Source of the DNA: Dermatobacter hominis
GTDB taxonomy: Bacteria > Actinomycetota > Acidimicrobiia > Acidimicrobiales > Microtrichaceae
Reading direction: 5' to 3'
Assembly: GCF_020715685.1 (NCBI RefSeq)
Contig: NZ_CP085840.1
Coordinates: forward strand, 1,488,001-1,552,000
Length of the DNA: 64,000 nucleotides
Shown here: positions 10,154 to 18,607 of the stretch, piece by piece
Layout of the letters: every line of letters starts with the position of its first letter
How positions within the stretch are numbered: position 1 is the stretch's first letter
Program-made: the position numbers and the translations under genes
The notes under the pieces: model-generated
Told to the model about the DNA's origin: nothing
The model's database searches: none
The model's input: the letters and a program-made list of their open reading frames with translations, nothing else

Positions 10154-10600
10154 TCAGGCCGGGCCGCGACCCGAGAGCCAGGACACGTGCGCGCTGGCGA
10201 CCCGCCACCCGTCCGCGGTGCGGATCCAGGTCTGGGACTGGCGGCCGACGGCGGCGGATCCGTGCGGCAGGAACTCCGTGTCGACCACGGCGACGTCGTC
10301 GCCGAACGTGGTGACCACCGTCCCGCGGAGGTCCCGGGGCGGGGTGGCCACGGCCTGCTCGCGGCGGTAGGCCGAGATCGCACCGTGGCCGCGGTGCGAC
10401 TCGTCGATGCCGAACCGGTTGGTCAGATCGGAGTTCCAGAACAGCTCGACGAGGACGTCGACGTCGTTCGCGACGAGCGCCCGCTCGTAGCGCTCGAACG
10501 CTTCGGTGACCTCGGCGACCACCTCGGGGCGGTTCACCGCCGGCACGGCGGGCGTGCGGATCTCCGGTGCGGCGGCGGACGGCTCCTCGTGTTCCGACAT
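10154..10600 (-). CDS. DUF3225 protein, AtzH/HpxZ-like
   Basis: A 148-residue NTF2-fold protein. The core reads EVVAEVTEAFERYERALV, then LFWNS, then GRQSQTWIRTADGWR and VASAHVSW, which are the hallmarks of DUF3225. Known members are HpxZ, encoded with the HpxY amidase in oxalurate breakdown, and AtzH, a decarboxylating amidohydrolase in cyanuric acid/biuret breakdown. It sits 191 bp upstream of the GntR gene on the same strand as the transporter and hydrolases, so it probably belongs to the same catabolic module. The ATG at 10600 gives a short Pro/Ala leader before the fold. AGACT lies 6 bases before the start, so a leaderless transcript is possible but weakly supported. Confidence 0.8.
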   Translation of the reverse strand: MSEHEEPSAAAPEIRTPAVPAVNRPEVVAEVTEAFERYERALVANDVDVLVELFWNSDLTNRFGIDESHRGHGAISAYRREQAVATPPRDLRGTVVTTFGDDVAVVDTEFLPHGSAAVGRQSQTWIRTADGWRVASAHVSWLSGRGPA

Positions 10601-10684
10601 GCGCCGAGTCTCGCCGACGGGCGCACCCCCGACGGACACGACGGGCGCACCGGGCCCCGCCGGGCCGCAGGACGGGCCCGCCGG

Positions 10685-10690
10685 TACGCT
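10685..10690 (+). promoter_or_regulatory. -10 element TACGCT, leaderless promoter of SufR-like gene
   Basis: TACGCT ends 6 bases before the GTG at 10697 and no ribosome binding site is present, so transcription should start at or next to the start codon. Confidence 0.6.
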
Positions 10691-10696
10691 GGGGCC

Positions 10697-11401
10697 GTGG
10701 CAGCCATGAGCCCCACCGAGTTCGCGTCGGCCGTCACCGCCATCACCTCGGCCTTCGGCGACCCGACCCGTCGGGAGATCTACCTCTTCGCGCACTCCAA
10801 CGCCGAGGGCGTCACGGCCTCCGAGGTCGCCGAGCAGTTCGCCCTCCACGCCAACGTCGCCCGCCACCACCTCGACAAGCTGGCCGCCGGCGGGTACCTC
10901 GAGATCACGACCGTGCGGGGCGCGGGTGGGGCCGGGCGGCCCTCGAAGCGGTACCGCACCGCGAGCGACGAGGTCATGCTCGACGTGCCGGTCCGCCAGG
11001 ACGACGTCCTGATCGAGCTGCTCGGCCGCGCGCTCAACGAGCTCGGGCCGGAGCGGGCGTCGAAGCTCGCCGAGGAGGTCGGCGAGCAGTACGGACGGAC
11101 CATGGCCGCCGCCATGGGCGACCAGACGACGCGCTCGTTCCGCTCGGCGCTGCACGCGGTCGCCGATGCCCTCTCCGCCCACGGCTTCGCCGCCCACGCC
11201 GAGAAGGAGGGCGGCGCGCTGCGGATCGTGACTGAGCACTGCCCGTTCGGCGAGGCCGCCGTGGAGCACCCGGTCATCTGCGCGGTGGACCGCGGCATGG
11301 TGAAGGGCATGCTCGGCAGCCTCTACGGCGAGACGAGCGTCGAGGTGATGTCGTCGGTCCCGGGCGGCGACGACCACTGCGTCACCTCCTTCGACGACTG
11401 A
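10697..11401 (+). CDS. SufR-like winged-helix regulator with conserved cysteines
   Basis: Regulator of 234 residues. An N-terminal ArsR/DeoR-like winged helix (FGDPTRREIYLFA through ANVARHHLDKLAAGGYLE) is followed by the wing RGAGGAGRPSKRYR. The C-terminal part carries Cys in TEHCPFGEA, a second Cys after exactly 12 residues (VICAVD) and a third near the end (DDHC), the arrangement used by SufR proteins to hold an iron-sulfur cluster; one of the four cysteines of cyanobacterial SufR appears absent. The start is GTG at 10697, supported by a -10 element 6 bases upstream; ATG at 10706 is the alternative. It lies 19 bp upstream of a cysteine desulfurase gene, which fits control of Fe-S assembly or sulfur supply. 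Confidence 0.82.
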   Translation: MAAMSPTEFASAVTAITSAFGDPTRREIYLFAHSNAEGVTASEVAEQFALHANVARHHLDKLAAGGYLEITTVRGAGGAGRPSKRYRTASDEVMLDVPVRQDDVLIELLGRALNELGPERASKLAEEVGEQYGRTMAAAMGDQTTRSFRSALHAVADALSAHGFAAHAEKEGGALRIVTEHCPFGEAAVEHPVICAVDRGMVKGMLGSLYGETSVEVMSSVPGGDDHCVTSFDD

Positions 11402-11420
11402 GCCCACCGCGGACCGCCCC

Positions 11421-12557
11421 GTGTCGCGCGCCTACCTGGACCACGCCTCCACCTCGCCGCTCCGGCCGGCCGCGGCCGCGGCGATCCGGGCGGCGCTCGA
11501 CGGGCCGCCGCTCGGCGACCCCGGTCGCATCCACCACGAGGGCATGACCGCCCGCGTGGCCCTCGAGGAGGCCCGCGAGCGCGTCGCCGCCGCGTTCGGG
11601 GCGCGCGGCCGCGAGGTCGTGCTGACCTCGGGCGCCACCGAGTCGATCGCCGCTGCGTCCTTCGGCGCCCGGGCCCGGGCCGCCGACCGGGGCGACGGTC
11701 CCGGCCACGTCGTCCTGCCCGCGGTCGAGCACTCCGCCGTGCGCGAGTGGGCCGCCCGCGGACCGTCGTCGGTCGTCGGCGTCGACGCCACGGGCCGCGT
11801 CGACCCCGACGCGCTGCTCCGAGCCGTGCGACCCGACACCGCGCTCGTGCACGTCCAGTGGGGCAACCACGAGGTCGGGACCCTCCAGCCGGTGCGGCAG
11901 GTGGTCGAGGCCTGCCGGGAGCGCGGCGTGCTCGTGCACGTCGACGCCGCGCAGGCGGCCGGCCGCGTCCCCATCGACTTCGTCGACCTCGGCGCCGACC
12001 TCCTGTCGATCTCGGGCCACAAGTTCGGCGCGCCGGCCGGGACCGGGGCGCTGCTGGTCCGCCGCGGGGTGCGCGTGCCGCCGCTGCTGGTCGGCGGCGA
12101 CCAGGAGCGGGCGCGCCGTGCCGGCACCGAGGACGTGGTCGGCGCCGTGGCGCTGGCCGCGGCGGCCGCCGAGGCCGTCGGCGGGCTCGACGAGGAGTCC
12201 GCGCGCTGCCGGGCCCTCACCGACCGGATCCGGGCCTGGGCCGTCGGCGCCGAGGGCCTCGACGTGGTCGGGGCGCCCGCCGACGGCGCGCTCCCCCACC
12301 TGGTGTGCCTCACGTTCGCCGACCTCGAGCCGCAGCCCGTGCTGCTCGGCCTCGACCGGGCCGGCGTGGCGGTGCACTCCGGTTCGTCCTGCTCGTCGGA
12401 GTCGCTCGAGCCGTCACCCGTGCTCGAGGCCATGGGCGTCGACGCCCACCGCTCGCTGCGGGTGTCGGTCGGCTGGTCGAGCGCCGACGCCGACGTCGAC
12501 CTGCTCCTCGAGGCGCTCCCCCGCGTGCTGGCCGACCTCCGCTCGCTGCGGAGCTGA
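11421..12557 (+). CDS. Cysteine desulfurase (NifS/IscS family, class V aminotransferase)
   Basis: PLP enzyme of 378 residues that would take sulfur from cysteine as a persulfide for Fe-S clusters or thio-cofactors. It starts YLDHASTSPLRP, the family N-terminus. It has TSGATES, the PLP-contact segment WGNHEVGT and HVDAAQAAG, the PLP Lys in SGHKFGAPAG, and the catalytic-loop Cys in SGSSCSSESLEPS. The loop is of the short NifS/IscS type. Start is GTG at 11421, 19 bp after the SufR-like gene, so the pair is likely one transcript. No sufBCD or scaffold gene is adjacent. Confidence 0.93.
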   Translation: MSRAYLDHASTSPLRPAAAAAIRAALDGPPLGDPGRIHHEGMTARVALEEARERVAAAFGARGREVVLTSGATESIAAASFGARARAADRGDGPGHVVLPAVEHSAVREWAARGPSSVVGVDATGRVDPDALLRAVRPDTALVHVQWGNHEVGTLQPVRQVVEACRERGVLVHVDAAQAAGRVPIDFVDLGADLLSISGHKFGAPAGTGALLVRRGVRVPPLLVGGDQERARRAGTEDVVGAVALAAAAAEAVGGLDEESARCRALTDRIRAWAVGAEGLDVVGAPADGALPHLVCLTFADLEPQPVLLGLDRAGVAVHSGSSCSSESLEPSPVLEAMGVDAHRSLRVSVGWSSADADVDLLLEALPRVLADLRSLRS

Positions 12558-12636
12558 CCGCTCCCGCCCGCTGCGGGTGTCGGCAGGCCGGCTGCGACCG
12601 GATGGCACGTCGCCGGCGTCGGCCAGACTGGTCGCC

Positions 12637-13281
12637 ATGCCGGACCAGCCCAGCGCCGCCGCCGCCCGCACCGCGCCGGTCGTCATCTTCGACCTGGACG
12701 GGGTGTTCCGGCAGTGGAACGACGAGGAGCTCGACCAGGTCGAGGAGGCGTTCGGGCTGCCGCCCCGCACGATCATCACGGTCGCGTTCTCGCCGGAGCT
12801 CGGTCCGGCCGCCGTCACCGGCCGCCTCACCTTCCCGCAGTGGATGGCAGCGATCCGCGAGCGCGTGATCGGCGAGCACGGGCCCGACGTCGCCGGGGCG
12901 ATCGACGAGTGGGAGGCCAACGTCGGCCGCGTCGACACCGAGATGCTGCAGCTCCTCCGGGCGGTGCGCGGCACGACGACCGTCGCCCTGCTGTCCAACG
13001 GCACCACGCGGCTGCGCCGCGACCTGCACGTCCTGGACCTCCTCGACGAGTTCGACGAGGTCTTCAACACCGCCGAGCTCGGGATCGCCAAGCCCGACCC
13101 CGACGTGTTCCGACTGGTGTGCTCGTCGCTCGGGGTCGAGCCGTCCGACGCGCTGTTCGTCGACGACCTGCCCGAGAACGTCGAGGGCGCCCGCACGGCC
13201 GGGCTGCGAGCCCACGTCCACGTGGCGCGCACCTCGACCGCCCGCTTCCTCGCGGAGCACGGGGTGCTCGCCGAGCGGTGA
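12637..13281 (+). CDS. HAD-superfamily hydrolase
   Basis: Haloacid-dehalogenase-type phosphatase of 214 residues. Motif I is FDLDGVF (nucleophile Asp), motif II LLSNGTT, motif III Lys in GIAKPDP, and motif IV FVDDLPENVEGA. The arrangement matches subfamily IA, with a helical cap between motifs I and II. The ATG at 12637 follows CAGACT by 7 bases, so a leaderless start is possible. The substrate is not evident; it stands between the desulfurase and the protease without overlap with either. Confidence 0.88.
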   Translation: MPDQPSAAAARTAPVVIFDLDGVFRQWNDEELDQVEEAFGLPPRTIITVAFSPELGPAAVTGRLTFPQWMAAIRERVIGEHGPDVAGAIDEWEANVGRVDTEMLQLLRAVRGTTTVALLSNGTTRLRRDLHVLDLLDEFDEVFNTAELGIAKPDPDVFRLVCSSLGVEPSDALFVDDLPENVEGARTAGLRAHVHVARTSTARFLAEHGVLAER

Positions 13282-13339
13282 GCCGGCGGGCCCGGTGGGG
13301 CCCCGCCCGACGGCCGGCCACCGCCGCGGTCCGCTGAGC

Positions 13340-13345
13340 TACGTT
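13340..13345 (+). promoter_or_regulatory. -10 element TACGTT upstream of the S8/FG-GAP gene
   Basis: TACGTT lies 42 bases upstream of the ATG at 13388. The transcript would have a short leader that contains the strong ribosome binding site GGAGGGG. Confidence 0.45.
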
Positions 13346-13387
13346 CAGGCCGCGCGCCGGGGGGCTGGTGGCGCAGGAGGGGACGAC

Positions 13388-16300
13388 ATGGTGCACCGTC
13401 GTCGGTCGACGCCGTCTCGCCGGGTCCGGCGGACGTCCGCGGTCATCGCCATCACCGTCGCGGTCGCGGCGTCGTGCACCGCGGCGCCGCCGACGTCGGC
13501 CACCGGTCCGACGCCGGCGGTCCCCGACCGGCGACCGGCGGTCCTGCACGGCACGGATCCCGAGCCCCTCGACTGCGGCGCGTGGCGCTACGACGGCGTC
13601 GCCGCAGGTCCCCTGCCGGGCGAGTGGGATCCCGACGACCACCGGTTCGGCTCGTTCCGTGACGACGGCAGCGCCGCGTCACCGCACCGGCACTGCGGCC
13701 AGCTGGGCGCAGCGGTCGACCTGGCGTGGGGGGTCGACCGGGGCCGGCCCGACGTCGTCATCGCCGTGATCGACTCCGGCATCAGGTGGCGGGACGCCGG
13801 CGCGATGGCCGACCTGGCGGACCAGGCGTACCTCAACCGCGGCGAGCTGCCGGCGCCGCAGGGCGATCCCGGAGGGGCCCCGCAGGCGGTCGGCGCCGAC
13901 CCGTACGACCGCGACGGCGACGGTCGCTTCACCGTGGCCGACTTCGCCGCCGATCCCCGGGTGGAGGACCGGAACGCGAACCGGCTCCTCGATCCCGAGG
14001 ACCTGATCCTGACGCCGGGGTTCTCCGACGGCACCGACGACGACGGCAACGGCTACGTCGACGACATCTCGGGGTGGGACTTCCTCCACGACGACAACGA
14101 CCCCCTCGACGACGTCGACTACGGCCACGGCACCGGGGAGGCCCGCGACTCCACGGCCGCGCACGACGGCCATGGCGCCGCCGGCACCTGCCCGCGGTGC
14201 CTGCACCTCCCCGTCCGGGTGTCCGACTCGTTCATCGCCGACGGCAGCCGCTTCGCGGCATCGGTCCTGTTCGCCCTGGACTCCGGCGCCGACGTCGTGC
14301 AGGAGGCGCTCGGGGCGATCAACTCCCCGCCGCAGGCGCAGGCGGCCATCGACGCCGCCTGGCGGCGCGGCGTGCCAGTCGTGGCGTCCATGGCCGACGA
14401 GCAGTCCCAGCACGCCAACCTGCCGGCCGCGCTGTCCCACACGATCCCGGTCAACTCGGTCACCGAGGGATCGGGGTTCCTCGGTGACCTGGGCGCGACG
14501 CTGACCGGGCGGCGCGACGGGTTGGCGATCAACGGGTGCACCAACACCGGCGGCATCGCGTGGGTGACCGTCCCGAGCGACGGCTGCTCGTCCGAGGCCA
14601 CCGGCAACTCGGCGGGCATGGTGGGCCTCCTCGAGTCGACCGCGAGGAGCGCCGGCGTGCAGCGCCACCCCGCCCTGGTCGCTGCGGGCGTGACCGGCGC
14701 GGACGCGAACGTCCTGAGCGCAGCGGAGGTCGCGCAGGTGCTCCGCGCCACCGCCGACGACGTCGACCTCTCCACCCCCAACGTCCACGACCCGGCGAAC
14801 GAGGACGTCGACGACCTCGGCCAGCGCCGCTTCCCCACGTCGCGGGGCTGGGACGCCACGACGGGGTACGGCCGGATCAACGCGTACGAGGCCGTCCGCG
14901 CCGTGCAGCTCGGTGCCATCCCGCCCGAGGCCGACCTGACCGGACCGGCGCGCTTCGGGCTGCTGCCCACGTCGGGCACCGTCGCCGTCACCGGGCGGGT
15001 CGCCGCGGTCAGGTCGCCGTCGTTCTCCTACAGGGTGGAGTGGGCGACCGGACTGCAGCCCCCGCCGTGGCCGGGCCGGGACGAGTGGCACGTCGTCGGC
15101 TCGGGGACGGGGCTCACCGCCCCGCTCGACGGCGACCTGGGGGAGCTCGACCTCGCGGCGGTGGCCGCCGCGCTGCCCGACGGCGGTCGGGGCACCCCGA
15201 CGACGGCGGTCGGCACGCCGGATCCCGACCGGTTCACGGTCCGGCTGCGCGTCGTCGTGACCGATGCCGACGGACGGGTCGGGATCGACCACCGCCACGT
15301 CGTCGTGCACGACGACCCCGACCGCATCCCGACGCCCGAGGTCCCGGGGGCCGGTGCGGCGAGCCCGGCGTTCGCCGATCTGGACGGCGACGGCGCCCAC
15401 GAGCTGCTCGTGGCGACCGACGACGGGCTGGTCCACGCCCTCCGCTCGCCGGACGCCGCCGAGCGGGAGCTCCCGGGGTGGCCCGTCAGCACCGGCGCGG
15501 CGCCGTACTGGCACCCCGGGTCGCCCACCGCCGGCGCCGACGCGATCGCCGAGCCGGCGCGCGCGTCCGGCATCGGCGCCCCGGCGGTCGCCGACCTCGA
15601 CGGCGACCGCGCCCCGGAGGTGGTCGTCGCGGACCTCGAGGGCGGCGTGCACGTGTACGGGGCCGACGGCCGCACGAAGGCCACGATGCGCAGCGACCCC
15701 CGGTTCAGCAGGGGCGAACGCACCGACGAGCGCAACCGGATGAAGCCAGGGTTCGTCGGCGGCGCCGCGCTCGGCGACCTCGACGGCGACGGAGGGCTCG
15801 ACGTGGTCGCCGCGGCCATGGACCGCCACGTCTACGCGTGGCACGCCGACGGCACGCCGCTCGAGGGGTTCCCCGTGCTCGTCGTCGACCCGGCGCAGGT
15901 CGCGGCGATCGATGCCGACTCGCACGCGGTCTCGTTCCGGGACCCGGAGGCGACCGGCCAGGGCGGCGAGATCGTGGTGACGCCGGCCCTCGGGGACCTG
16001 GACGGCGACGGCCGGCCCGAGGTCGTGGTCGGCACGCAGGAGCAGTACGACGAGCGGCCGGCCGCCTTCCCCGGACTCGGCCTGCCCGGCCGGAGCGGCA
16101 ACACGCGGCTGTTCGCCATCTCCCCCGACGGCACCTCGGCCACCTCGGGAACCCCCTTCCTGCCCGGCTGGCCCGTCGCCCTGCCGATGTTCCTGACCAG
16201 CGTGCTCCCGACGATCGGCGACGGGGTCGCCGCCCAAGCGGCCATCGGGGACGTGGACGGCGACGGCGGACCCGAGGTCGTCGCCTCGTCGGTGAGCGGC

Positions 16301-16948
16301 CAGACGATGGTGCTCGACGCCGACGGGCGGACGCCCTACGGCCGCCCGTTCGGCGTGCAGGTCGCGCTCGGCTGGCTCGGCGCGGTCGGTCCCGGCACCA
16401 ACAGCGCGGACACCGCAGCGCTGACCAGCGCGTTCGGTGGCCCGGCGATCGGCCGGCTCGGCTCCCCCGTCGGGCTCGACGTCGCCGCGCCCACCACCGG
16501 GGCGGGGCGCGCCATCGACACGCTGCTGTCGAACGACCAGGCGGGCGATCCGCAGCTCACCGCGTGGTCGGGCGTGGACGGATCGGTGCGCAACGGCTTC
16601 CCCCGGGTCACGGCCGACGTCGCGTTCTTCGTCACGCCGGCGATCGCCGACGTCGACGGGGACGGCGGCAACGAGGTGGTCGCCGCCAACGGCGTCCAGA
16701 TGCTCGACGCCGTCGACGGCGACGGCGTCCCCGCCCGCGGGTGGCCGAAGGTGACCGGCGGATGGGCCGTCGGCACCCCGGGGTTCGGGGACTGGGACGG
16801 CGACGGCCGGGCCGAGGTGGCGATCACGCGCCGGGACGGCCACCTCTTGGTGTGGCAGCTGCCCACCGAGGCCGCGGCGATCGGCGACTGGACCCGCTTC
16901 GGCGCCAACGACCGCAACGACGGGTCGGTCGGCCCTCCCGGGCCCTGA
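13388..16948 (+). CDS. Lipoprotein with divergent subtilisin (S8) domain and seven FG-GAP repeats
   Basis: Predicted exported lipoprotein of 1186 residues. After a basic start and hydrophobic core comes VAASC. A subtilase-like domain shows Asp129 in IAVIDSGI, His247 in YGHGTGEA and Ser408 in GNSAGMVG; at the oxyanion position the usual Asn appears to be Asp337 (ASMADE). Acidic DRDGDGRF and DDDGNGYVDD loops look like Ca2+ sites. From about residue 660 there are seven copies of xxDxDGDGxxExV (for example ADLDGDGAHELL and GDVDGDGGPEVV), enough for a seven-bladed integrin-like propeller. A WP/WPV pattern recurs between blades. The role is probably surface proteolysis or adhesion; activity is uncertain because of the oxyanion change. 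The ribosome binding site GGAGGGG fixes the start. Confidence 0.88.
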   Translation: MVHRRRSTPSRRVRRTSAVIAITVAVAASCTAAPPTSATGPTPAVPDRRPAVLHGTDPEPLDCGAWRYDGVAAGPLPGEWDPDDHRFGSFRDDGSAASPHRHCGQLGAAVDLAWGVDRGRPDVVIAVIDSGIRWRDAGAMADLADQAYLNRGELPAPQGDPGGAPQAVGADPYDRDGDGRFTVADFAADPRVEDRNANRLLDPEDLILTPGFSDGTDDDGNGYVDDISGWDFLHDDNDPLDDVDYGHGTGEARDSTAAHDGHGAAGTCPRCLHLPVRVSDSFIADGSRFAASVLFALDSGADVVQEALGAINSPPQAQAAIDAAWRRGVPVVASMADEQSQHANLPAALSHTIPVNSVTEGSGFLGDLGATLTGRRDGLAINGCTNTGGIAWVTVPSDGCSSEATGNSAGMVGLLESTARSAGVQRHPALVAAGVTGADANVLSAAEVAQVLRATADDVDLSTPNVHDPANEDVDDLGQRRFPTSRGWDATTGYGRINAYEAVRAVQLGAIPPEADLTGPARFGLLPTSGTVAVTGRVAAVRSPSFSYRVEWATGLQPPPWPGRDEWHVVGSGTGLTAPLDGDLGELDLAAVAAALPDGGRGTPTTAVGTPDPDRFTVRLRVVVTDADGRVGIDHRHVVVHDDPDRIPTPEVPGAGAASPAFADLDGDGAHELLVATDDGLVHALRSPDAAERELPGWPVSTGAAPYWHPGSPTAGADAIAEPARASGIGAPAVADLDGDRAPEVVVADLEGGVHVYGADGRTKATMRSDPRFSRGERTDERNRMKPGFVGGAALGDLDGDGGLDVVAAAMDRHVYAWHADGTPLEGFPVLVVDPAQVAAIDADSHAVSFRDPEATGQGGEIVVTPALGDLDGDGRPEVVVGTQEQYDERPAAFPGLGLPGRSGNTRLFAISPDGTSATSGTPFLPGWPVALPMFLTSVLPTIGDGVAAQAAIGDVDGDGGPEVVASSVSGQTMVLDADGRTPYGRPFGVQVALGWLGAVGPGTNSADTAALTSAFGGPAIGRLGSPVGLDVAAPTTGAGRAIDTLLSNDQAGDPQLTAWSGVDGSVRNGFPRVTADVAFFVTPAIADVDGDGGNEVVAANGVQMLDAVDGDGVPARGWPKVTGGWAVGTPGFGDWDGDGRAEVAITRRDGHLLVWQLPTEAAAIGDWTRFGANDRNDGSVGPPGP

Positions 16949-17010
16949 CCCGTCGGGCACGGGGCCGACCGGCACGGGCCCGCCGGTGCCGGGGACCTCG
17001 CGCTGACGGT

Positions 17011-17016
17011 TACCGT
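17011..17016 (+). promoter_or_regulatory. -10 element TACCGT, leaderless start of a mini-ORF
   Basis: TACCGT ends 6 bases before the ATG at 17023, which opens a 12-codon ORF that overlaps the sixA start. Confidence 0.5.
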
Positions 17017-17022
17017 GGCCGG

Positions 17023-17061
17023 ATGCACGCGACCGCGATCGCACGGCACCGGCCCCGATGA
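17023..17061 (+). CDS. 12-codon leaderless mini-ORF coupled to the SixA gene
   Basis: The ORF encodes MHATAIARHRPR and its TGA overlaps the ATG of the phosphatase gene (ATGA at 17058-17061). The phosphatase ATG itself has no ribosome binding site, so ribosomes starting on the leaderless ATG at 17023 could re-start at 17058. The peptide has His and Arg residues but no recognisable function. The call rests on position and overlap only. Confidence 0.45.
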   Translation: MHATAIARHRPR

Positions 17062-17522
17062 CGCTCTACCTCGTCCGCCACGGGTCGGCCGGCGTCCGCG
17101 ACGACCGCGACCCGCACGACGCCGACCGCCCGCTCGACGAGACCGGCCACCTCCAGGCCGAGCGCCTGGCCGACTGGCTGCGACACGAGTCCCCGACCGC
17201 CGTGCTCAGCAGCCCGCTGCTCCGGTGCCGCCAGACGGTCGAGCCGCTGGCGAAGGTCATGGGCCTCGACGTGGTGGTCGAGGACGACCTCGCCGAGGGC
17301 ACCTCGATCGACGACGCGTGGGGGCTCGTCGAGCGCCTGGCCGGCAGCTCGGCGGTGCTGTGCAGCCATGGCGACGTGATCCCCGAGGTGATCAGCCGGG
17401 CGCAGCGCCGGGGCATGGTCGTCCCCGGCAAGAGCGGCTGCGCCAAGGGCTCGGTCTGGACGCTGCGCCACTGGGACGGCGACACCTTCGCGACCGGCAT
17501 CTACACGCCCGTCCGCGTCTAA
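17058..17522 (+). CDS. sixA: SixA-type histidine phosphatase
   Basis: Small phosphohistidine phosphatase of the histidine phosphatase superfamily, 154 residues. It has the RHG motif at the N-terminus (YLVRHGSAG, catalytic His), the Arg in SPLLRCRQT and the second His in LCSHGDVI. SixA proteins remove phosphate from His in phosphorelay or phosphotransferase proteins; the target here is unknown. Translation probably depends on the upstream mini-ORF through the ATGA overlap. Confidence 0.88.
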   Translation: MTLYLVRHGSAGVRDDRDPHDADRPLDETGHLQAERLADWLRHESPTAVLSSPLLRCRQTVEPLAKVMGLDVVVEDDLAEGTSIDDAWGLVERLAGSSAVLCSHGDVIPEVISRAQRRGMVVPGKSGCAKGSVWTLRHWDGDTFATGIYTPVRV

Positions 17523-17582
17523 TCCGACGGCGAGGCCGGAGGACCCGATCGAGACATCGGGCACATCTCCTTGCCCATGGGT

Positions 17583-17588
17583 TACGCT
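17583..17588 (+). promoter_or_regulatory. -10 element TACGCT of the lipoprotein gene at 17637
   Basis: TACGCT lies 48 bases before the ATG, giving a leader of about 40 bases with the ribosome binding site GGGAGG. Confidence 0.45.
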
Positions 17589-17636
17589 GCCGTGGTTCGG
17601 CCGGGGGGTCGACTGGGGTTGACCTGGGAGGGTCTC

Positions 17637-18497
17637 ATGAAGCGGATGACCGCTGTCGGCGCGCTGGTGGTCGCGCTCTCGCTCGTGGCTGCTGCCTGCA
17701 CCATCGGGGGTCCTGCCCCGACGGACTGGAAGGTCAAGCCCGGAACCATCAAGGTCGTCGACGGCGAGGACAACGACGTCGGCGACGAGCCGTACGTGAT
17801 CCAGGTCGGGTTCCGTTCGAAGCTCGGCGTGGCCGGCTCGTCGGCCGCCCAGATCTCGTCGCAGTGCTACGCCGGCGCCCTGCCGGCGCCCGACGCCGCT
17901 CCCGACGGGACGACGCTCGCCGTCCCGGCCGGCTCCGCCGACGTCACGTTCCCCGAGGCCCAGAACCTCGACATCGGCGACGTGCTGCTCGGCACGGCCC
18001 CGCTCGAGATCTTCGGCACGCTGACGTTCGCCATGGAGCGCGACGGCATCTTCAGCGGCTGCGCCATCTCCGACGCCCTGGGCTCGGCGCTGGTCCCGGT
18101 CCTGAACGATGCGCTGAACCTGTTGATCGCCGGCTCCGCGGTGCCGCCGACCCAGGAGCAGCTGATCGACCTGATCGTGGCCAACCTCGGCAACTTCCTC
18201 AACGCCGTCGGCGGCTTCCTCGCCGCCTTCATCGAGGGTCTCGGCAACCCCGACGACATCGTCGGCGTCGGCGTCCAGATCCTGCTGCCGACCGCCGGGG
18301 CGTTCACGGACCTGCTGAACACGGCGTTCGCCATCGGCGGGATCTTCCAGCCCGGCCTCGAGCAGGGCTTCATCCCGATCTCGGGCCTGCCGAGCTCGGT
18401 GAAGATCAAGGTGGGCTCGCTCGTGCCGTCGAACGCCACGTTCGACTTCCAGAGCGACGCCGCCCACTACGTGTACTCGAGCACGATCGGGCACTGA
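17637..18497 (+). CDS. Hypothetical lipoprotein
   Basis: A 286-residue exported protein of unknown function. The N-terminus MKRMTAVGAL with LVAAAC (Cys at about 20) is a clear lipobox signal. The mature part is low in charge, with two Cys (SSQCYAG, FSGCAIS) that could form a disulfide, and two long stretches rich in Leu, Ala and Gly in the second half that could be amphipathic or membrane-associated. GGGAGG before the ATG supports the start. The gene converges on the saccharopine-dehydrogenase-family gene, with a hairpin between them. Confidence 0.8.
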   Translation: MKRMTAVGALVVALSLVAAACTIGGPAPTDWKVKPGTIKVVDGEDNDVGDEPYVIQVGFRSKLGVAGSSAAQISSQCYAGALPAPDAAPDGTTLAVPAGSADVTFPEAQNLDIGDVLLGTAPLEIFGTLTFAMERDGIFSGCAISDALGSALVPVLNDALNLLIAGSAVPPTQEQLIDLIVANLGNFLNAVGGFLAAFIEGLGNPDDIVGVGVQILLPTAGAFTDLLNTAFAIGGIFQPGLEQGFIPISGLPSSVKIKVGSLVPSNATFDFQSDAAHYVYSSTIGH

Positions 18498-18563
18498 CCC
18501 GCCCGGCTGCGAACGGATCCGCCTTCGGAGGGAGGCTGGGGGGAAGGACGTCCGATCGACGTC

Positions 18564-18607
18564 GCACGCCTGTGGGCCGAGGGGGCGATCTCAGCCCCCA
18601 GGCGTGC
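18564..18607. terminator. Bidirectional hairpin between convergent genes
   Basis: Arms 18564-18577 and 18594-18607 (14 bp, one mismatch) with a 16-base loop. It lies 66 bp after the lipoprotein stop and overlaps the last codons of the minus-strand gene (stop at 18591), so it can serve both transcripts. Confidence 0.6.

Noticed and set aside
14536-17061. Second-frame ORF of 841 codons inside the protease/FG-GAP gene
   Set aside because: It is an Arg-rich shadow; only its last 13 codons (from 17023) coincide with the leaderless mini-ORF before sixA.
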